Below are positions 1 through 8,857 of a stretch of DNA of 53,675 nucleotides, piece by piece (position 1 is the stretch's first letter; each line of letters begins with the position of its first letter). A model generated the notes under the pieces. That model made no database searches. It saw only the letters and a program-made list of their open reading frames with translations, and was not told the DNA's origin. The stretch covers positions 1 through 53,675 of the forward strand of contig DJMJ01000001.1 in assembly GCA_002435325.1 (NCBI GenBank). The letters run 5' to 3'. The DNA is from Nitrospira sp. UBA6493. Its GTDB lineage: Bacteria > Nitrospirota > Nitrospiria > Nitrospirales > Nitrospiraceae. Made by a program: the position numbers and the translations under genes.

Positions 1-699
1 GATATGTCCGAATATATGGAAAAACACACGGTGGCGCGCTTGATCGGAGCCCCTCCTGGCTATGTGGGATTTGAGGAGGGCGGTCAACTGACCGAAGCGG
101 TCCGGCGGCGGCCGTTCTGCGTGGTGCTCTTCGATGAAATCGAAAAAGCACACCACGATGTCTTCAATGTCCTCTTACAAGTATTGGACGACGGACGCTT
201 GACCGATTCACAAGGCCGGACCGTCGATTTCAAGAATACGGTCCTTATCATGACCTCGAATATCGGCAGCCCGCAGATTCTTGAAGCGCAACAAACCGGC
301 GCCTCCTATGAGCAGATGCGGGAGGTCGTCATGGGTGAGCTCCGGCAGCATTTCCGGCCGGAGTTTTTGAACCGGGTCGATGAAGCGGTGGTCTTCCATC
401 CGCTGGCATCCAATCAGTTGGTGAAGATTGTCGAGATTCAACTGGAGCGGTTAAAAGCACGGCTCGCCGAGCGACGCATCACCCTGGCGATTACAGCCGC
501 GGCATTGGCCTATCTGGGAGAACGAGGCTACGATCCGATATACGGAGCCAGGCCGCTGAAGCGGCTCATACAACAGGAATTGGAAACGCCCCTCGCACGG
601 CTCTTAGTGAAGGGAGAATTGCGCGACGGAGACACGGCCTCCGTGGACATGAAAGACAAGGCCTTGGTCATTATCCCGACGGTAACGGCGGAGGGCTGA
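1..699 (+). CDS. clpB: ATP-dependent chaperone ClpB, C-terminal part (5' end outside window)
   Basis: This is the second AAA+ module (D2) and the C-terminal domain of a Hsp100/ClpB disaggregase, which works with DnaK to pull proteins out of aggregates. The reading frame is open from base 1, so the start lies outside the window. Visible in order are the GYVG pore loop (residues 20-23 of the visible part), Walker B VVLFDEIEKAH near 40-50, sensor 1 TSNIGS near 85, the arginine-finger segment PEFLNRVDE, and sensor 2 GARPLKRLI. ClpB is preferred over ClpA/ClpC because of the D2 sequence and the short C-terminal tail. It converges with the next gene, and a hairpin spans its stop codon. Confidence 0.93.
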   Translation, partial: DMSEYMEKHTVARLIGAPPGYVGFEEGGQLTEAVRRRPFCVVLFDEIEKAHHDVFNVLLQVLDDGRLTDSQGRTVDFKNTVLIMTSNIGSPQILEAQQTGASYEQMREVVMGELRQHFRPEFLNRVDEAVVFHPLASNQLVKIVEIQLERLKARLAERRITLAITAAALAYLGERGYDPIYGARPLKRLIQQELETPLARLLVKGELRDGDTASVDMKDKALVIIPTVTAEG

Positions 700-708
700 C
701 CGCCCTCC
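690..708. terminator. Hairpin over the clpB stop codon
   Basis: A perfect 7-bp stem (GGAGGGC at 690-696, GCCCTCC at 702-708) has the clpB stop codon TGA beginning the loop side. It lies between two convergent genes that end only 10 bp apart. No U-run follows on either strand, so bidirectional termination is an inference. Confidence 0.4.
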
Positions 709-709
709 C

Positions 710-1135
710 TTAGCCGATAACGACGACTCCGCCTTTGGCGTCCTGCGTGACGCCACTGGTCCGGAGCTTGTCGATCTTCCACTCCTTGCTCGACACCTCT
801 AGGGTGTGCCCTTTCATCGTGGGAAATTCGCCTTTGGAAAAGATGACGACATTCGGCGCTTTGAGTTCCAACTGGAGCAACACTTTTCCCGAAGCGGTCT
901 CTTTCAAGAGGACACTTTTCGGGGTCCTCGTCACATCATAGGCTCGTCGCTCGTTGAACATAATGTTGCTATCGACCATCTTCACCAACATTTTCCCTGT
1001 CTGATCGAACAACGCAAAACTGACCAGCAAGGCTCCGGTCGAAGGATGCTGCGAGACTTGCACGAGAGGCACCCCTTCGACTTCAATCGTACCATCTGTA
1101 TTGCGATAGAGATTCGACCCGATTTGAAGATCCAT
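710..1135 (-). CDS. Conserved hypothetical protein (141 aa)
   Basis: I do not recognise this family. The protein is soluble, has no signal peptide or membrane segment, and is rich in beta-type sequence, with a pattern such as VSFALFDQTGKMLVKMVDSN suggesting a small beta-sandwich. It contains no cysteine. It ends against clpB and is read leftward; the next leftward gene, a small membrane protein, lies about 45 bp upstream. Coding is supported by the intact frame and a codon bias like that of its neighbours. Confidence 0.7.
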   Translation of the reverse strand: MDLQIGSNLYRNTDGTIEVEGVPLVQVSQHPSTGALLVSFALFDQTGKMLVKMVDSNIMFNERRAYDVTRTPKSVLLKETASGKVLLQLELKAPNVVIFSKGEFPTMKGHTLEVSSKEWKIDKLRTSGVTQDAKGGVVVIG

Positions 1136-1181
1136 GATTCCCCTTTGCCTAATGCGCGTCCGCTGTGTGACTCGCCCAATA

Positions 1182-1397
1182 TTATGATTTTTTGATCCGA
1201 TCGAGGATCAACGCGATACACCCTCCCAACAATCCACCACCGATAATCGTCGTGAGTAACTCGGCCAGCTTGAGCGTCCAGACTGATCCCTGCGCCTGCA
1301 TCACATCACGAATCCCGCCCTGGAGCATGAGCACGGAAAGCGCCATCGTTGCGCCCACAACAAACCACCAAATAAATACTTTTAGCGTAGGAAACAC
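1182..1397 (-). CDS. Small two-helix membrane protein (71 aa)
   Basis: Two hydrophobic segments are visible, at about residues 6-26 and 45-65 (LLTTIIGGGLLGGCIALIL), followed by a basic tail DRIKKS. This fits a small inner-membrane protein with two transmembrane helices. No family is recognised. It lies 8 bp downstream of the yifB stop on the same strand and is probably co-transcribed with it. Confidence 0.6.
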   Translation of the reverse strand: MFPTLKVFIWWFVVGATMALSVLMLQGGIRDVMQAQGSVWTLKLAELLTTIIGGGLLGGCIALILDRIKKS

Positions 1398-1405
1398 AGC
1401 CGGCC

Positions 1406-2938
1406 TTATACCTCAATAATGGCCCGATCCAGCGCCCGGTATTGAATCGCTTCGGCGATATGCGCCGCCTCGATCTTTTCCGCGTCCGCGAGGTCGGCAA
1501 TCGTCCTGGCCACCCGCAAAATCCGTCCGTGCGCACGCGCCGACAAATTGAGCCGCGCCATCGCCTGTTCCAGCAATTCCTGTGGGGCGGCAGACAACCC
1601 ACAATACCGCTTCACGAGCCTGAGCTTCAACTGGGCATTTGTATAGATGCCATCGGATTTGTACCGAGCCCGCTGGCGCTCGCGGGCGGCCAGGACTCGC
1701 GTCCGAATGGCCGCGGAACTTTCGCTTGGGGGCTGTTCTGTCCGCAAATCCCGTACCGGCACCGGTGGGACCTCTAGATGAAGATCCAGCCGGTCTAATA
1801 ACGGACCGGAGAGTTTCGCCCGATAACGACGGATCTGCGGAACCGTACAGACGCAGGGCCGCGACGGGTCGCCGTAATAACCGCAAGGACAGGGATTCAT
1901 CGCGGCAATCAGCATAAACCTGGCGGGATAGCGCAAGGACCCGCTGGCTCTCGTCAGCGTCACATGACCGTCTTCAAGCGGTTGCCGCAACCCTTCCAGC
2001 ACCGGCCGCTTGAACTCAGGCGATTCATCGAGAAAAAGCACCCCGTTATGGGCCAATGACACTTCACCCGGTTTAGGAATGACACCTCCCCCGACCAGTC
2101 CCGCATCGGAAATACTGTGATGCGGTGCCCGAAAGGGCCGGACCATGAGCAGAGGCCGCTCCGGTGTCAGTTGCCCTGCCACACTACGCACTCGCGTCGT
2201 TTCAATCGCTTCATCTAATTCCATAATCGGCAGGATCGACGGCAGCCGCCGCGCCAGCATCGTCTTGCCGGATCCCGGAGGCCCGACCATCAACAAGTTA
2301 TGTCCTCCTGCCGCTGCCACTTCCAGCGCCCGTTTGGCGTGGTCCTGCCCCCGCACGTCGGCATAGTCTTCATCCTCCGCCGGGCGAAGCGATTCCAGAT
2401 GCATCCGATTCGAGACTGAAGGTAACAGTGCCTGCGCCCCTTTCAGAAACTCAACCGCTTCAGGAAGGTTATGGATGGGATAAGCCGTCACCCCCTCAAC
2501 AAGCGCCGCTTCCGGCCCGTTCTCCGCCGGCAAGAGAAGATCATAGCCCTTGCGGCAAGCCAGGCCGAAAGACAAGGCCCCTGTAAGTGGCTTGACCCGA
2601 CCATCGAGCGACAGCTCGCCCAACAGCACACGCCGGTCGAGCGCAGATTGAGGAATGATCTCCTCAGCGACCAGAATACCAATGGCCATCGCCAGGTCCA
2701 GCCCTGAGCCCTCTTTCTTGATATCGGCGGGAGCGAGATTGACGGTGATGCGTTTGGCGGGAGAGTGAAACCCGGTATTCTTGAGCGCCGCGCGGACACG
2801 ATCCCGGCTCTCTCGGACCGTCGCGTCGGGCAAGCCTACTACTGAGAATTGAGGAAGACCGCCCGAGATATCGACTTCGACGTCGACCAAATGGGCATCG
2901 AGACCAACGAGCGCCGCGCTCGCGACCTTGGCCAGCAT
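1406..2938 (-). CDS. YifB/ComM-family Mg-chelatase-like AAA+ ATPase
   Basis: The 510-aa length is the usual one for the family. An N-terminal ChlI/LonC-like domain (about 1-170) is followed by the AAA+ module with Walker A GPPGSGKT at 219-226, Walker B GVLFLDESPEF near 300, and a cysteine-bearing segment NPCPCGYYGDP near 348. The C-terminal Mg-chelatase helical domain ends the protein. Homologues (ComM) act as hexameric helicases that promote branch migration during natural transformation, and the family is also found in species not known to be competent. No other competence gene is in the window, so a role in DNA uptake is only an inference from the family. Confidence 0.93.
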   Translation of the reverse strand: MLAKVASAALVGLDAHLVDVEVDISGGLPQFSVVGLPDATVRESRDRVRAALKNTGFHSPAKRITVNLAPADIKKEGSGLDLAMAIGILVAEEIIPQSALDRRVLLGELSLDGRVKPLTGALSFGLACRKGYDLLLPAENGPEAALVEGVTAYPIHNLPEAVEFLKGAQALLPSVSNRMHLESLRPAEDEDYADVRGQDHAKRALEVAAAGGHNLLMVGPPGSGKTMLARRLPSILPIMELDEAIETTRVRSVAGQLTPERPLLMVRPFRAPHHSISDAGLVGGGVIPKPGEVSLAHNGVLFLDESPEFKRPVLEGLRQPLEDGHVTLTRASGSLRYPARFMLIAAMNPCPCGYYGDPSRPCVCTVPQIRRYRAKLSGPLLDRLDLHLEVPPVPVRDLRTEQPPSESSAAIRTRVLAARERQRARYKSDGIYTNAQLKLRLVKRYCGLSAAPQELLEQAMARLNLSARAHGRILRVARTIADLADAEKIEAAHIAEAIQYRALDRAIIEV

Positions 2939-3119
2939 GAATTCACAGTCTTTGTGTGCCCGAGGAACGCGGAATTATAGAAACTCTTGGTACTGGTTTC
3001 AAGGGAACAGGCATGCCTTACTCGCTCGGTAGCCCCATGCCCGGCAACTCTGTATAATGCGATGCATGTACCTCTGGTTTACTCCCCCAGGGGATCCTCG
3101 TCTCGATCTCCCCGCCGCC

Positions 3120-3719
3120 ATGGTCAGACGATCGCACCCCGCTTCTTGGAAGATGCTGCTCGTACTGGCCAGCATCTTCTGTATAGACTTGCTTCCCGTG
3201 CTGAGCCAAGCTATGCCTCACCTGATCCAAACCCCGCGATCAGGGAAAGCCTCCTCTCCTCAAATCGGCGCAGTGATGGCCGTGCTGGCCACATTGCAAG
3301 ATGCCGGCGTACTGCCCCCTGAGGAATCCCGCGAAGCCAATTACATCATTAAATGGGTAATCCAATTTCAATCGGCCTTCATAAAAAGCACAGAGGCCGC
3401 CGTCCAGACCTTTGCCCTCAGTGCTCTTACGCCATCCTATGGGGAACAGGCACAAGACATGCTGACCTCTCTGCGCTCGACCGGATGGACAGCGGAAATG
3501 CTAGAAGCACTGGCGGATGAAGAAGCCCGTACGGCGGAAGATGCCAGACAACTCCTCGCTCCAGGATTCGGCCAATTCAACCTCTCCCTGGAAGACTTTC
3601 ACCGATTCATGCAACTGGTGCGCGAGGCACGGGAGTCATTTACCCGGCGCGGACTGGAGTTCAGGACTGTGTTCGCCTCACGCAGAAAGGAGATGCCTGG
3701 AGCCGGTTTAAATTATTAG
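3120..3719 (+). CDS. Secreted hypothetical protein (199 aa)
   Basis: The ATG at 3120 is chosen because it starts a normal signal peptide (two Arg, then MLLVLASIFCIDLLPVL, then SQA cleavage region). An upstream ATG at 3057 would place about 21 unlikely residues before it. The mature part is mostly helical and acidic, with no cysteine cluster and no domain I recognise. The next gene on the strand begins 52 bp later with its own strong ribosome binding site. Confidence 0.65.
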   Translation: MVRRSHPASWKMLLVLASIFCIDLLPVLSQAMPHLIQTPRSGKASSPQIGAVMAVLATLQDAGVLPPEESREANYIIKWVIQFQSAFIKSTEAAVQTFALSALTPSYGEQAQDMLTSLRSTGWTAEMLEALADEEARTAEDARQLLAPGFGQFNLSLEDFHRFMQLVREARESFTRRGLEFRTVFASRRKEMPGAGLNY

Positions 3720-3771
3720 AGATACACTTTTTCAACAACATCGCCTATTGATGTGAAACAAGGAGGTTTCG

Positions 3772-4008
3772 ATGGCAACGAGAGCGTACATTCTGATCAA
3801 GGTGAAAGCGGGAAAAACGAAAGATGTCGTGCAGGCGTTGAAAAAGATTCCCGGCGTTGAGCAGGCCCATTCCTGTTTCGGCCGACCGGACATCTTTGTG
3901 TTTATCAGTGTCCAAGACGAGCGATCGCTGTCGGATGTCGTGATTACCAAGGTTCACTCCATCGACGGGGTCGAAGAAACGGATACCCATATCGTCGCTG
4001 AAGGCTAG
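3772..4008 (+). CDS. Stand-alone Lrp/AsnC ligand-binding (RAM) domain protein
   Basis: This 78-aa protein is only the alpha/beta-sandwich ligand-binding half of the Lrp/AsnC family; the DNA-binding helix-turn-helix is absent. The start MATRAYILIKVKAGK and the pattern of alternating strands (DIFVFISVQDERSL) are typical of single-domain RAM proteins, which assemble into rings and bind amino acids or modulate full-length Lrp proteins. A perfect Shine-Dalgarno (AAGGAGG) lies 6 bp before the ATG. Its 3' end overlaps the end of the convergent oxidoreductase gene by 4 bp. Confidence 0.85.
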   Translation: MATRAYILIKVKAGKTKDVVQALKKIPGVEQAHSCFGRPDIFVFISVQDERSLSDVVITKVHSIDGVEETDTHIVAEG

Positions 4009-4994
4009 TTGGCAAGCGGGAAGGTAACCGGACTTCCCCCGGCCTCTGCGGACTGGTAGCAGGCTTCGGCCAGTTCCACAGCGCGGCATCCGTCTATGCC
4101 GGTGATCGACATAGGGGTATCCTGGCGCAGCGCCCGAAGAAATTCCCGGATCGCGACCAGCACGGTCTGGCTCGGAGGAACGGTCTGTTCCTCACCGGTC
4201 GCGGCCTGCACAATCGAGCGCAGCTGGCGGTTGCTCCAATCAGCCGTCAGCTGCCCCTCTGAGCCGATCCATTCCGCGCGTCCCACACGCCCGGCAGCGA
4301 CACGTGCCACCTCGATGGCGCAATGCGTACCACCCTCCGTGAGGAGATGCACCATCGCCAAGGTCTCCGGATCGGCAGGCGGAAGCCGATTCATCAGACA
4401 TCGAACAACACGGATCTCCTCTCCCGTCACGTAGCGGACCAGATCCAGGAGATGTACTCCAAACTCCAATAGCGCACCCCGCCTCCCATACCCATCAGCA
4501 TGAGCGAAATCGCGTCCCTTCGTTTCAATCCGGCTTGTTAGGACGAGATGATGGGAACGGCCGATCTTGGGCTTGGCCTCACGCAGCCACTGAATCGTCC
4601 GGTCAAAACGCAGCGTCTGCGCCGTCATGAGCGGGACTCCTGCCTTTGCCGCTGCCTCAACCATCGCGCTGGCGTCTTGATATGTCGGTGCCAGCGGTTT
4701 CTCGATCAGCAGCGGCTTGCCTGCAGCCACCGCCGTCAGACAGATTTCTTTGTGCAAAACAGGCGGCGTCACCACGATGATCGCCTGAACCAGCGGATCG
4801 GCAATCAAATCCTTAATGGATCCATACATCGCGACGTGATCACCTCCGGGAAGATCGAGCCCCTGCGAGGGATGCCGCCGACAAACGGCCTGCAACCTGG
4901 CCTGCGGGATATCTTGGATTATGTGGCGGGCATAGCGCATACCATGACGGCCGGCGCCGATGAGACCAAGACCGATAGGAGCGGGAAAAGACAT
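4005..4994 (-). CDS. Gfo/Idh/MocA-family NAD(P)-dependent oxidoreductase
   Basis: The N-terminal Rossmann fold begins GLGLIGAGRHGMRYA (glycine-rich dinucleotide loop). The family lysine is in EKPLAPT, and GVHLLDLVRYV matches the conserved GxHxxD region of the C-terminal domain. At 329 aa the length is normal. Members oxidise or reduce sugars, inositols or bilins; the substrate cannot be told from the sequence. It is a single gene, convergent with the RAM-domain gene. Confidence 0.88.
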   Translation of the reverse strand: MSFPAPIGLGLIGAGRHGMRYARHIIQDIPQARLQAVCRRHPSQGLDLPGGDHVAMYGSIKDLIADPLVQAIIVVTPPVLHKEICLTAVAAGKPLLIEKPLAPTYQDASAMVEAAAKAGVPLMTAQTLRFDRTIQWLREAKPKIGRSHHLVLTSRIETKGRDFAHADGYGRRGALLEFGVHLLDLVRYVTGEEIRVVRCLMNRLPPADPETLAMVHLLTEGGTHCAIEVARVAAGRVGRAEWIGSEGQLTADWSNRQLRSIVQAATGEEQTVPPSQTVLVAIREFLRALRQDTPMSITGIDGCRAVELAEACYQSAEAGGSPVTFPLAN

Positions 4995-5182
4995 ACGCCC
5001 TCCAATTTGCCCCCACTCTAGACAGGATGTGAAAACGGGTCAATGCGTCCTACAGTTTCCGCATCATGAAACGGTATGATCACTCCGTTGACATTCCCGC
5101 AAACGGTTGCCTATAGTCGAACTCTCAATATTCGCAGCTCCATTTTTTCGCACCAGAGATCCCTGGGAAAGGTTCGAGCGCC

Positions 5183-5983
5183 ATGACGACGACACATTCG
5201 GCACCCTTTACGCTGGAACAAATCGGCACCGGGACCGCCCGGTTCCCGAGTGGCGTGCCAATCCCTACTCATAGCGATGCAATGGTGGATCCTTATATTA
5301 AGACGCGCATGCCGAAAGAAGTACAGGTCGAGACGCTCCTCTTCTGGCCGCAGGAGAAAGGCCTCTACCCAGGGATTGTACTCCTTCACGACTGGTGGGG
5401 ATTGACCGGACAGATGAAGGACTTGGGCAAGCGCCTGTCCTGCGAAGGCTACGTCGTCGTCATCCCCAATCTCTACGGCCGTCTAGGCGGCATGGTTACA
5501 GCCAACGACGACGTGGCTGAGGCCCTCATGGGAAAAATCAATGAAGCGCTGGTCTTGCAAGACATCAATTCCTGCTGTGAATATCTCAATACGCGAGACT
5601 TTTCCAAACAGAATATTCACGGCGTCGTCGGGTACGGCATGGGCGGGTCGCTCGCCCTGCGATTCGCGACGCAACGCAAGCGCCTCCGCGCCGCCGTTGC
5701 CTATTACGGAAAATCGTTCCAACCGCGCGAGCTGATGAAAAACGTCCAGTCCCCGATTCTCTACCATCAGGCAGGACAAGACACCTGGGCGACAGCCGAC
5801 GATGCCAAAGAGTTGCGCGCTGCCGCCGAGGAGTACGGCAAAAAGGTCGAGATCCAGACGTATCCGGACGCGCCCCACGCCTTCTGCAATGACATGAAGC
5901 GCGACAGCTACCGGCCTGACCTAACGGCCGCCGCCTGGGAACGGACTGCCCTCTTCCTGAAAACCTGTTTCCAAGGAACCTGA
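5183..5983 (+). CDS. Dienelactone-hydrolase-family protein lacking the catalytic Cys
   Basis: An alpha/beta-hydrolase of the DLH family (266 aa). The oxyanion-side segment VLLHDWWGLTG is at 67-76, and Asp200 (AGQD) and His232 (DAPHAF) fit the acid and base of the triad. The nucleophile elbow, normally GxCxGG, reads GYGMGG with Gly at residue 152 (codon GGC, 5636-5638). With no Cys or Ser there, normal hydrolysis is unlikely. The frame is intact, so this is either a non-catalytic descendant or a recent single-base change (TGC to GGC). Residues 1-45 precede the core domain; no clear signal peptide is seen. Confidence 0.85.
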   Translation: MTTTHSAPFTLEQIGTGTARFPSGVPIPTHSDAMVDPYIKTRMPKEVQVETLLFWPQEKGLYPGIVLLHDWWGLTGQMKDLGKRLSCEGYVVVIPNLYGRLGGMVTANDDVAEALMGKINEALVLQDINSCCEYLNTRDFSKQNIHGVVGYGMGGSLALRFATQRKRLRAAVAYYGKSFQPRELMKNVQSPILYHQAGQDTWATADDAKELRAAAEEYGKKVEIQTYPDAPHAFCNDMKRDSYRPDLTAAAWERTALFLKTCFQGT

Positions 5984-6034
5984 TCGGATCACGCTACACC
6001 GATCCTCACCTCTACTGACTGAGACTGCTGCGTT

Positions 6035-6955
6035 ATGCATCCATCGATACCCCTGATTGCTTCCGTCATTGCCCTCGTCAACTTTCTCCTGCTCGCCGAC
6101 CTCTCACCGATCGGCGCAGCAGAGCCGATGGCGGGACCGGTTGATTTCATACCCGTCATGGGAAAATATGGCGAGCAACTGGATGCCGTCACCGGGGACG
6201 GACAGGCCGTGGGGCTCTTCGTGGCGCAGATCGGTCCCGCGTTGGGGCTGAACGACGTTGCCACAACGCTCACCGCGAAAAACATTCCACAGAAAGTCGC
6301 CAAAGAGCTGGGCGTGCAAGAACTCACGACCTCTGCCCAACGGCTCATCGCCGCCCTTGCCGCGTGGCAGCTGGCAGACCGCATCACGCAAGCTCTGAGT
6401 GAACGCACAATTCCTGTCATCGTCCCTCAGGCCGCACGGACAGAGTGGATCCAGTCCTCTTCCCCTCTCGCGTCACTCACTCTGACAATAAAGGAATTGG
6501 CGCAACTGTCCGAGGCGAAACCGGATCCAACCGCGGCGGATCGCACACCGCTCGCCCTCTCAGCAGGCCGGCTGGCGCTCGATGCACAACAGCGGGCAAT
6601 CGCGGAATGGTGGCAGCTCAAGACCTGGAAAGATCGGATTCGAACCGTTCGCGGCCGCAGCCGGCTCTGCGGAACCTGGCAATGGATCATTCACAATCAT
6701 CAACAACACCATCAAGAGCAAAAGCTCTCATTGATCTTCCCACCTCCAGGGCCCGACTATCCCCTCGTCTCAGGGCTGGCTGAAACCATCGTGCTTGGAG
6801 AGAATGTCTATCTCCGCTGGGAAATCAACGGCCAGGTCCAGGAAGACAGCCTGCAATTCACCAAGGAAGGCAAAGGATTAGAAGGGACCTTTGTGAATTC
6901 ACAAGGTGGATGGGGTTCGATCAGCGGGAAACGGACCAGCGATTGCAAACCATAG
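6035..6955 (+). CDS. Secreted hypothetical protein (306 aa)
   Basis: A signal peptide is visible at the start (LIASVIALVNFLLLADL, then GAA). The middle is helical, and the C-terminal 90 residues look like a small beta-barrel (RLCGTWQWIIHN at its start, GTFVNSQGGWGSISGKR near the end), with a Cys in the first strand and another near the C-terminus that could pair. No family is recognised. The gene stands alone, with convergent DUF423 downstream. Confidence 0.65.
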   Translation: MHPSIPLIASVIALVNFLLLADLSPIGAAEPMAGPVDFIPVMGKYGEQLDAVTGDGQAVGLFVAQIGPALGLNDVATTLTAKNIPQKVAKELGVQELTTSAQRLIAALAAWQLADRITQALSERTIPVIVPQAARTEWIQSSSPLASLTLTIKELAQLSEAKPDPTAADRTPLALSAGRLALDAQQRAIAEWWQLKTWKDRIRTVRGRSRLCGTWQWIIHNHQQHHQEQKLSLIFPPPGPDYPLVSGLAETIVLGENVYLRWEINGQVQEDSLQFTKEGKGLEGTFVNSQGGWGSISGKRTSDCKP

Positions 6956-6975
6956 CGCGACTATCGAGTGCGCCC

Positions 6976-7377
6976 TCACTCTTTTGAGACCATCGTACCC
7001 TGCCAGACAGACCAGCCGAAAAGAGTCCATCCTGTTATAAAAGCCAATCCTCCGATCGGAGTGACCGCGCCCAGCCAGCGAATGCCTAATAACGAAACCC
7101 CGTAGAGGCTCCCGCAAAACAAGAGCATTCCTGCGGCAAAACACCAGCCCGCCCGTGTCACACGAGGGCAATCAAAGGCCCGGCCAGCCAGACCCGCAGC
7201 CACCATCCCGAGCGAATGATACATCTGATAGCGTGCTGCAGTCTCAAACACCGCCAGCATGGGCGGCTCCAGCATACTCTTCAGCATATGCGCCCCAAAC
7301 GCCCCTGCTGCCACACCAAGCCCAGCCAAGAGACAACCGAGTGCCGTGATAGCCTGTAAGGACCGTTGTGATGTCAT
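6976..7377 (-). CDS. DUF423 family small membrane protein
   Basis: The 133-aa protein has four hydrophobic helices and the family pattern: an N-terminal GAFGAHMLK, then YQMYHSLGM, and GAVTPIGGLAFITGW near the C-terminus. DUF423 proteins (YgdD-like) are four-helix inner-membrane proteins of unknown function. The ATG at 7377 was chosen over one 51 bp upstream because the first helix then follows a short basic N-terminus (MTSQRSLQ), as in relatives. Confidence 0.85.
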   Translation of the reverse strand: MTSQRSLQAITALGCLLAGLGVAAGAFGAHMLKSMLEPPMLAVFETAARYQMYHSLGMVAAGLAGRAFDCPRVTRAGWCFAAGMLLFCGSLYGVSLLGIRWLGAVTPIGGLAFITGWTLFGWSVWQGTMVSKE

Positions 7378-8158
7378 GGTGTGCCCAGAGCCTGATGACT
7401 GATCACCGCCGTATAAACCGCAGCGCATTCTAGCAAACCCTAAACCAGGAGGATATGAGGAGGACCGTCGAAATATTGGAATAACTCTACTTCATTTTTT
7501 CACGATATTTTGACCGGCAGCTCGGAGCGACTGGCGTATACCCGTTGGCAGAAAAAACATCAAACATTCTTCGATTCAACTCAGCTTTGGCATGGAACCG
7601 CTCGGTCCCCATCTATTGTGGATAATCCTGTGCACAAGTTCATATTTGCATACGGGAATGCATGAACTGTGAAGTCTCGAGACTACATTGCCCAATAATT
7701 AGGCATTGGGATTACGCCATAAACACCACTATATGTAGTGAACAGATCTCTTATTCCATATTTTTATACAATCTACAGAAATGATGGCTTGACAACATTA
7801 TTTTTCCGCTCGTAGAGCGAGTTCGCGAGTCATTACGCGATAAATATCCACAGGGGGCAAAGACTTTCTGAGAAAAAGTCACGCAATCCTGCATCGGAAG
7901 AGGCAATTATAAACGTCAAGAGCCAAACCAAAATAAATCAATCCTCATAGCCTCACTACAGGAACATGCGTCTATCAACTCCCTAGCACCCACACGGCCT
8001 CATATAAACAGGTCAAAGGGAACAAATAAACATTTCCCTCACGCCCCTAAATGGCTAGCCATCACTAAAAAATAGATAAGATCTCGCCATGCGGACCACA
8101 ATTGACTTCACCTTTCTGCCTCCCTACTATGGCTCAGTCTATTTTAAGGAATCTCAGC
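7378..8158. other. AT-rich intergenic region with DnaA-box-like sites
   Basis: There is no convincing gene in these 780 bases, which are clearly richer in A+T than the flanks. The region holds TGTGGATAA (7617-7625, an exact DnaA-box match on the reverse strand), TGTGCACAA (7629-7637, one mismatch) and ATATCCACA (7844-7852, one mismatch). It also has inverted repeats CCCAAT/ATTGGG (7691-7710) and CACTA/TAGTG near 7730. A TTGACA at 7789-7794 could be a -35 element. See findings for the possible meaning. Confidence 0.4.
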
Positions 8159-8809
8159 ATGGCCTCAACTCCACTCCAAGACCTTGCCGCCTCCCTTCAC
8201 GACTGCCAGCGCTGCAAACTGGCCAAACTGGGACGCAGCCAGGTGGTGTTCGGTGTAGGCAATCCGCACGCCAGTATCATGTTCGTAGGAGAGGCGCCGG
8301 GATTTAACGAAGATCAGAAGGGTGAGCCCTTCGTCGGTGCGGCGGGTAAACTTTTAAACGATCTCTTGCTATCGGCCGATCTCTCGCGCGATCACATCTA
8401 CATCGCCAACGTCATCAAGTGCCGGCCGCCGAATAACCGCGATCCGGAACCCGACGAAGTCGAGACCTGCAAGCCGTTTTTGCTGCAACAGATTCAGTTG
8501 ATCCGGCCCAAGTTGGTCTGCACGCTCGGCAATTGGGCTACGCAGACCTTGCTGGAACGAAAAGTGGGGATTACCAAGGTGAAGGCCCAGGCCTTTTATC
8601 TGAAAGACTTCGTGCTCTTCCCGCTGCTGCACCCGGCGGCGGCCCTGCACCAAGGGAATCTGCTGCCGACCTTGAAAGAAGATTTCAAGAAGCTGAAGGA
8701 ATTTCTCGACAAGAACACCAAACCGGCAGAACCAGCACCAGGCAATCCAGCAACAGGCCAAACCCTACAAATCGACTCGCCCACCCCGGAACAGATCAGC
8801 CTGTTCTGA
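8159..8809 (+). CDS. Family 4 uracil-DNA glycosylase (4Fe-4S)
   Basis: Removes uracil from DNA as the first step of base excision repair. Motif A GEAPGFNEDQKGEPFVG and motif B LLHPAAALHQ are present, as are the four iron-sulfur cysteines (C16 and C19 in CQRC, then KCRPP and TCKPF). The start at 8159 (216 aa) is chosen because AAGGA lies 8 bp upstream; an ATG at 8129 has no such site. A Pro/Ala-rich tail of about 30 residues follows the core. The type is typical of thermophiles and many deep-branching bacteria. Confidence 0.93.
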   Translation: MASTPLQDLAASLHDCQRCKLAKLGRSQVVFGVGNPHASIMFVGEAPGFNEDQKGEPFVGAAGKLLNDLLLSADLSRDHIYIANVIKCRPPNNRDPEPDEVETCKPFLLQQIQLIRPKLVCTLGNWATQTLLERKVGITKVKAQAFYLKDFVLFPLLHPAAALHQGNLLPTLKEDFKKLKEFLDKNTKPAEPAPGNPATGQTLQIDSPTPEQISLF

Positions 8810-8857
8810 TCTCAGTACCATCCGTTTACAGCGAAGTTGCCGCCTTTACTAAACCGC

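Noticed and set aside
806..1195. 129-codon + strand frame
   Set aside because: It is the shadow of the leftward gene at 710-1135 and reads as unstructured Arg/His-rich sequence.
1406..2938. Magnesium chelatase subunit (bchI/chlI)
   Set aside because: Length, N-terminal domain and the Cys segment are of the YifB/ComM type; no chlorophyll genes nearby.
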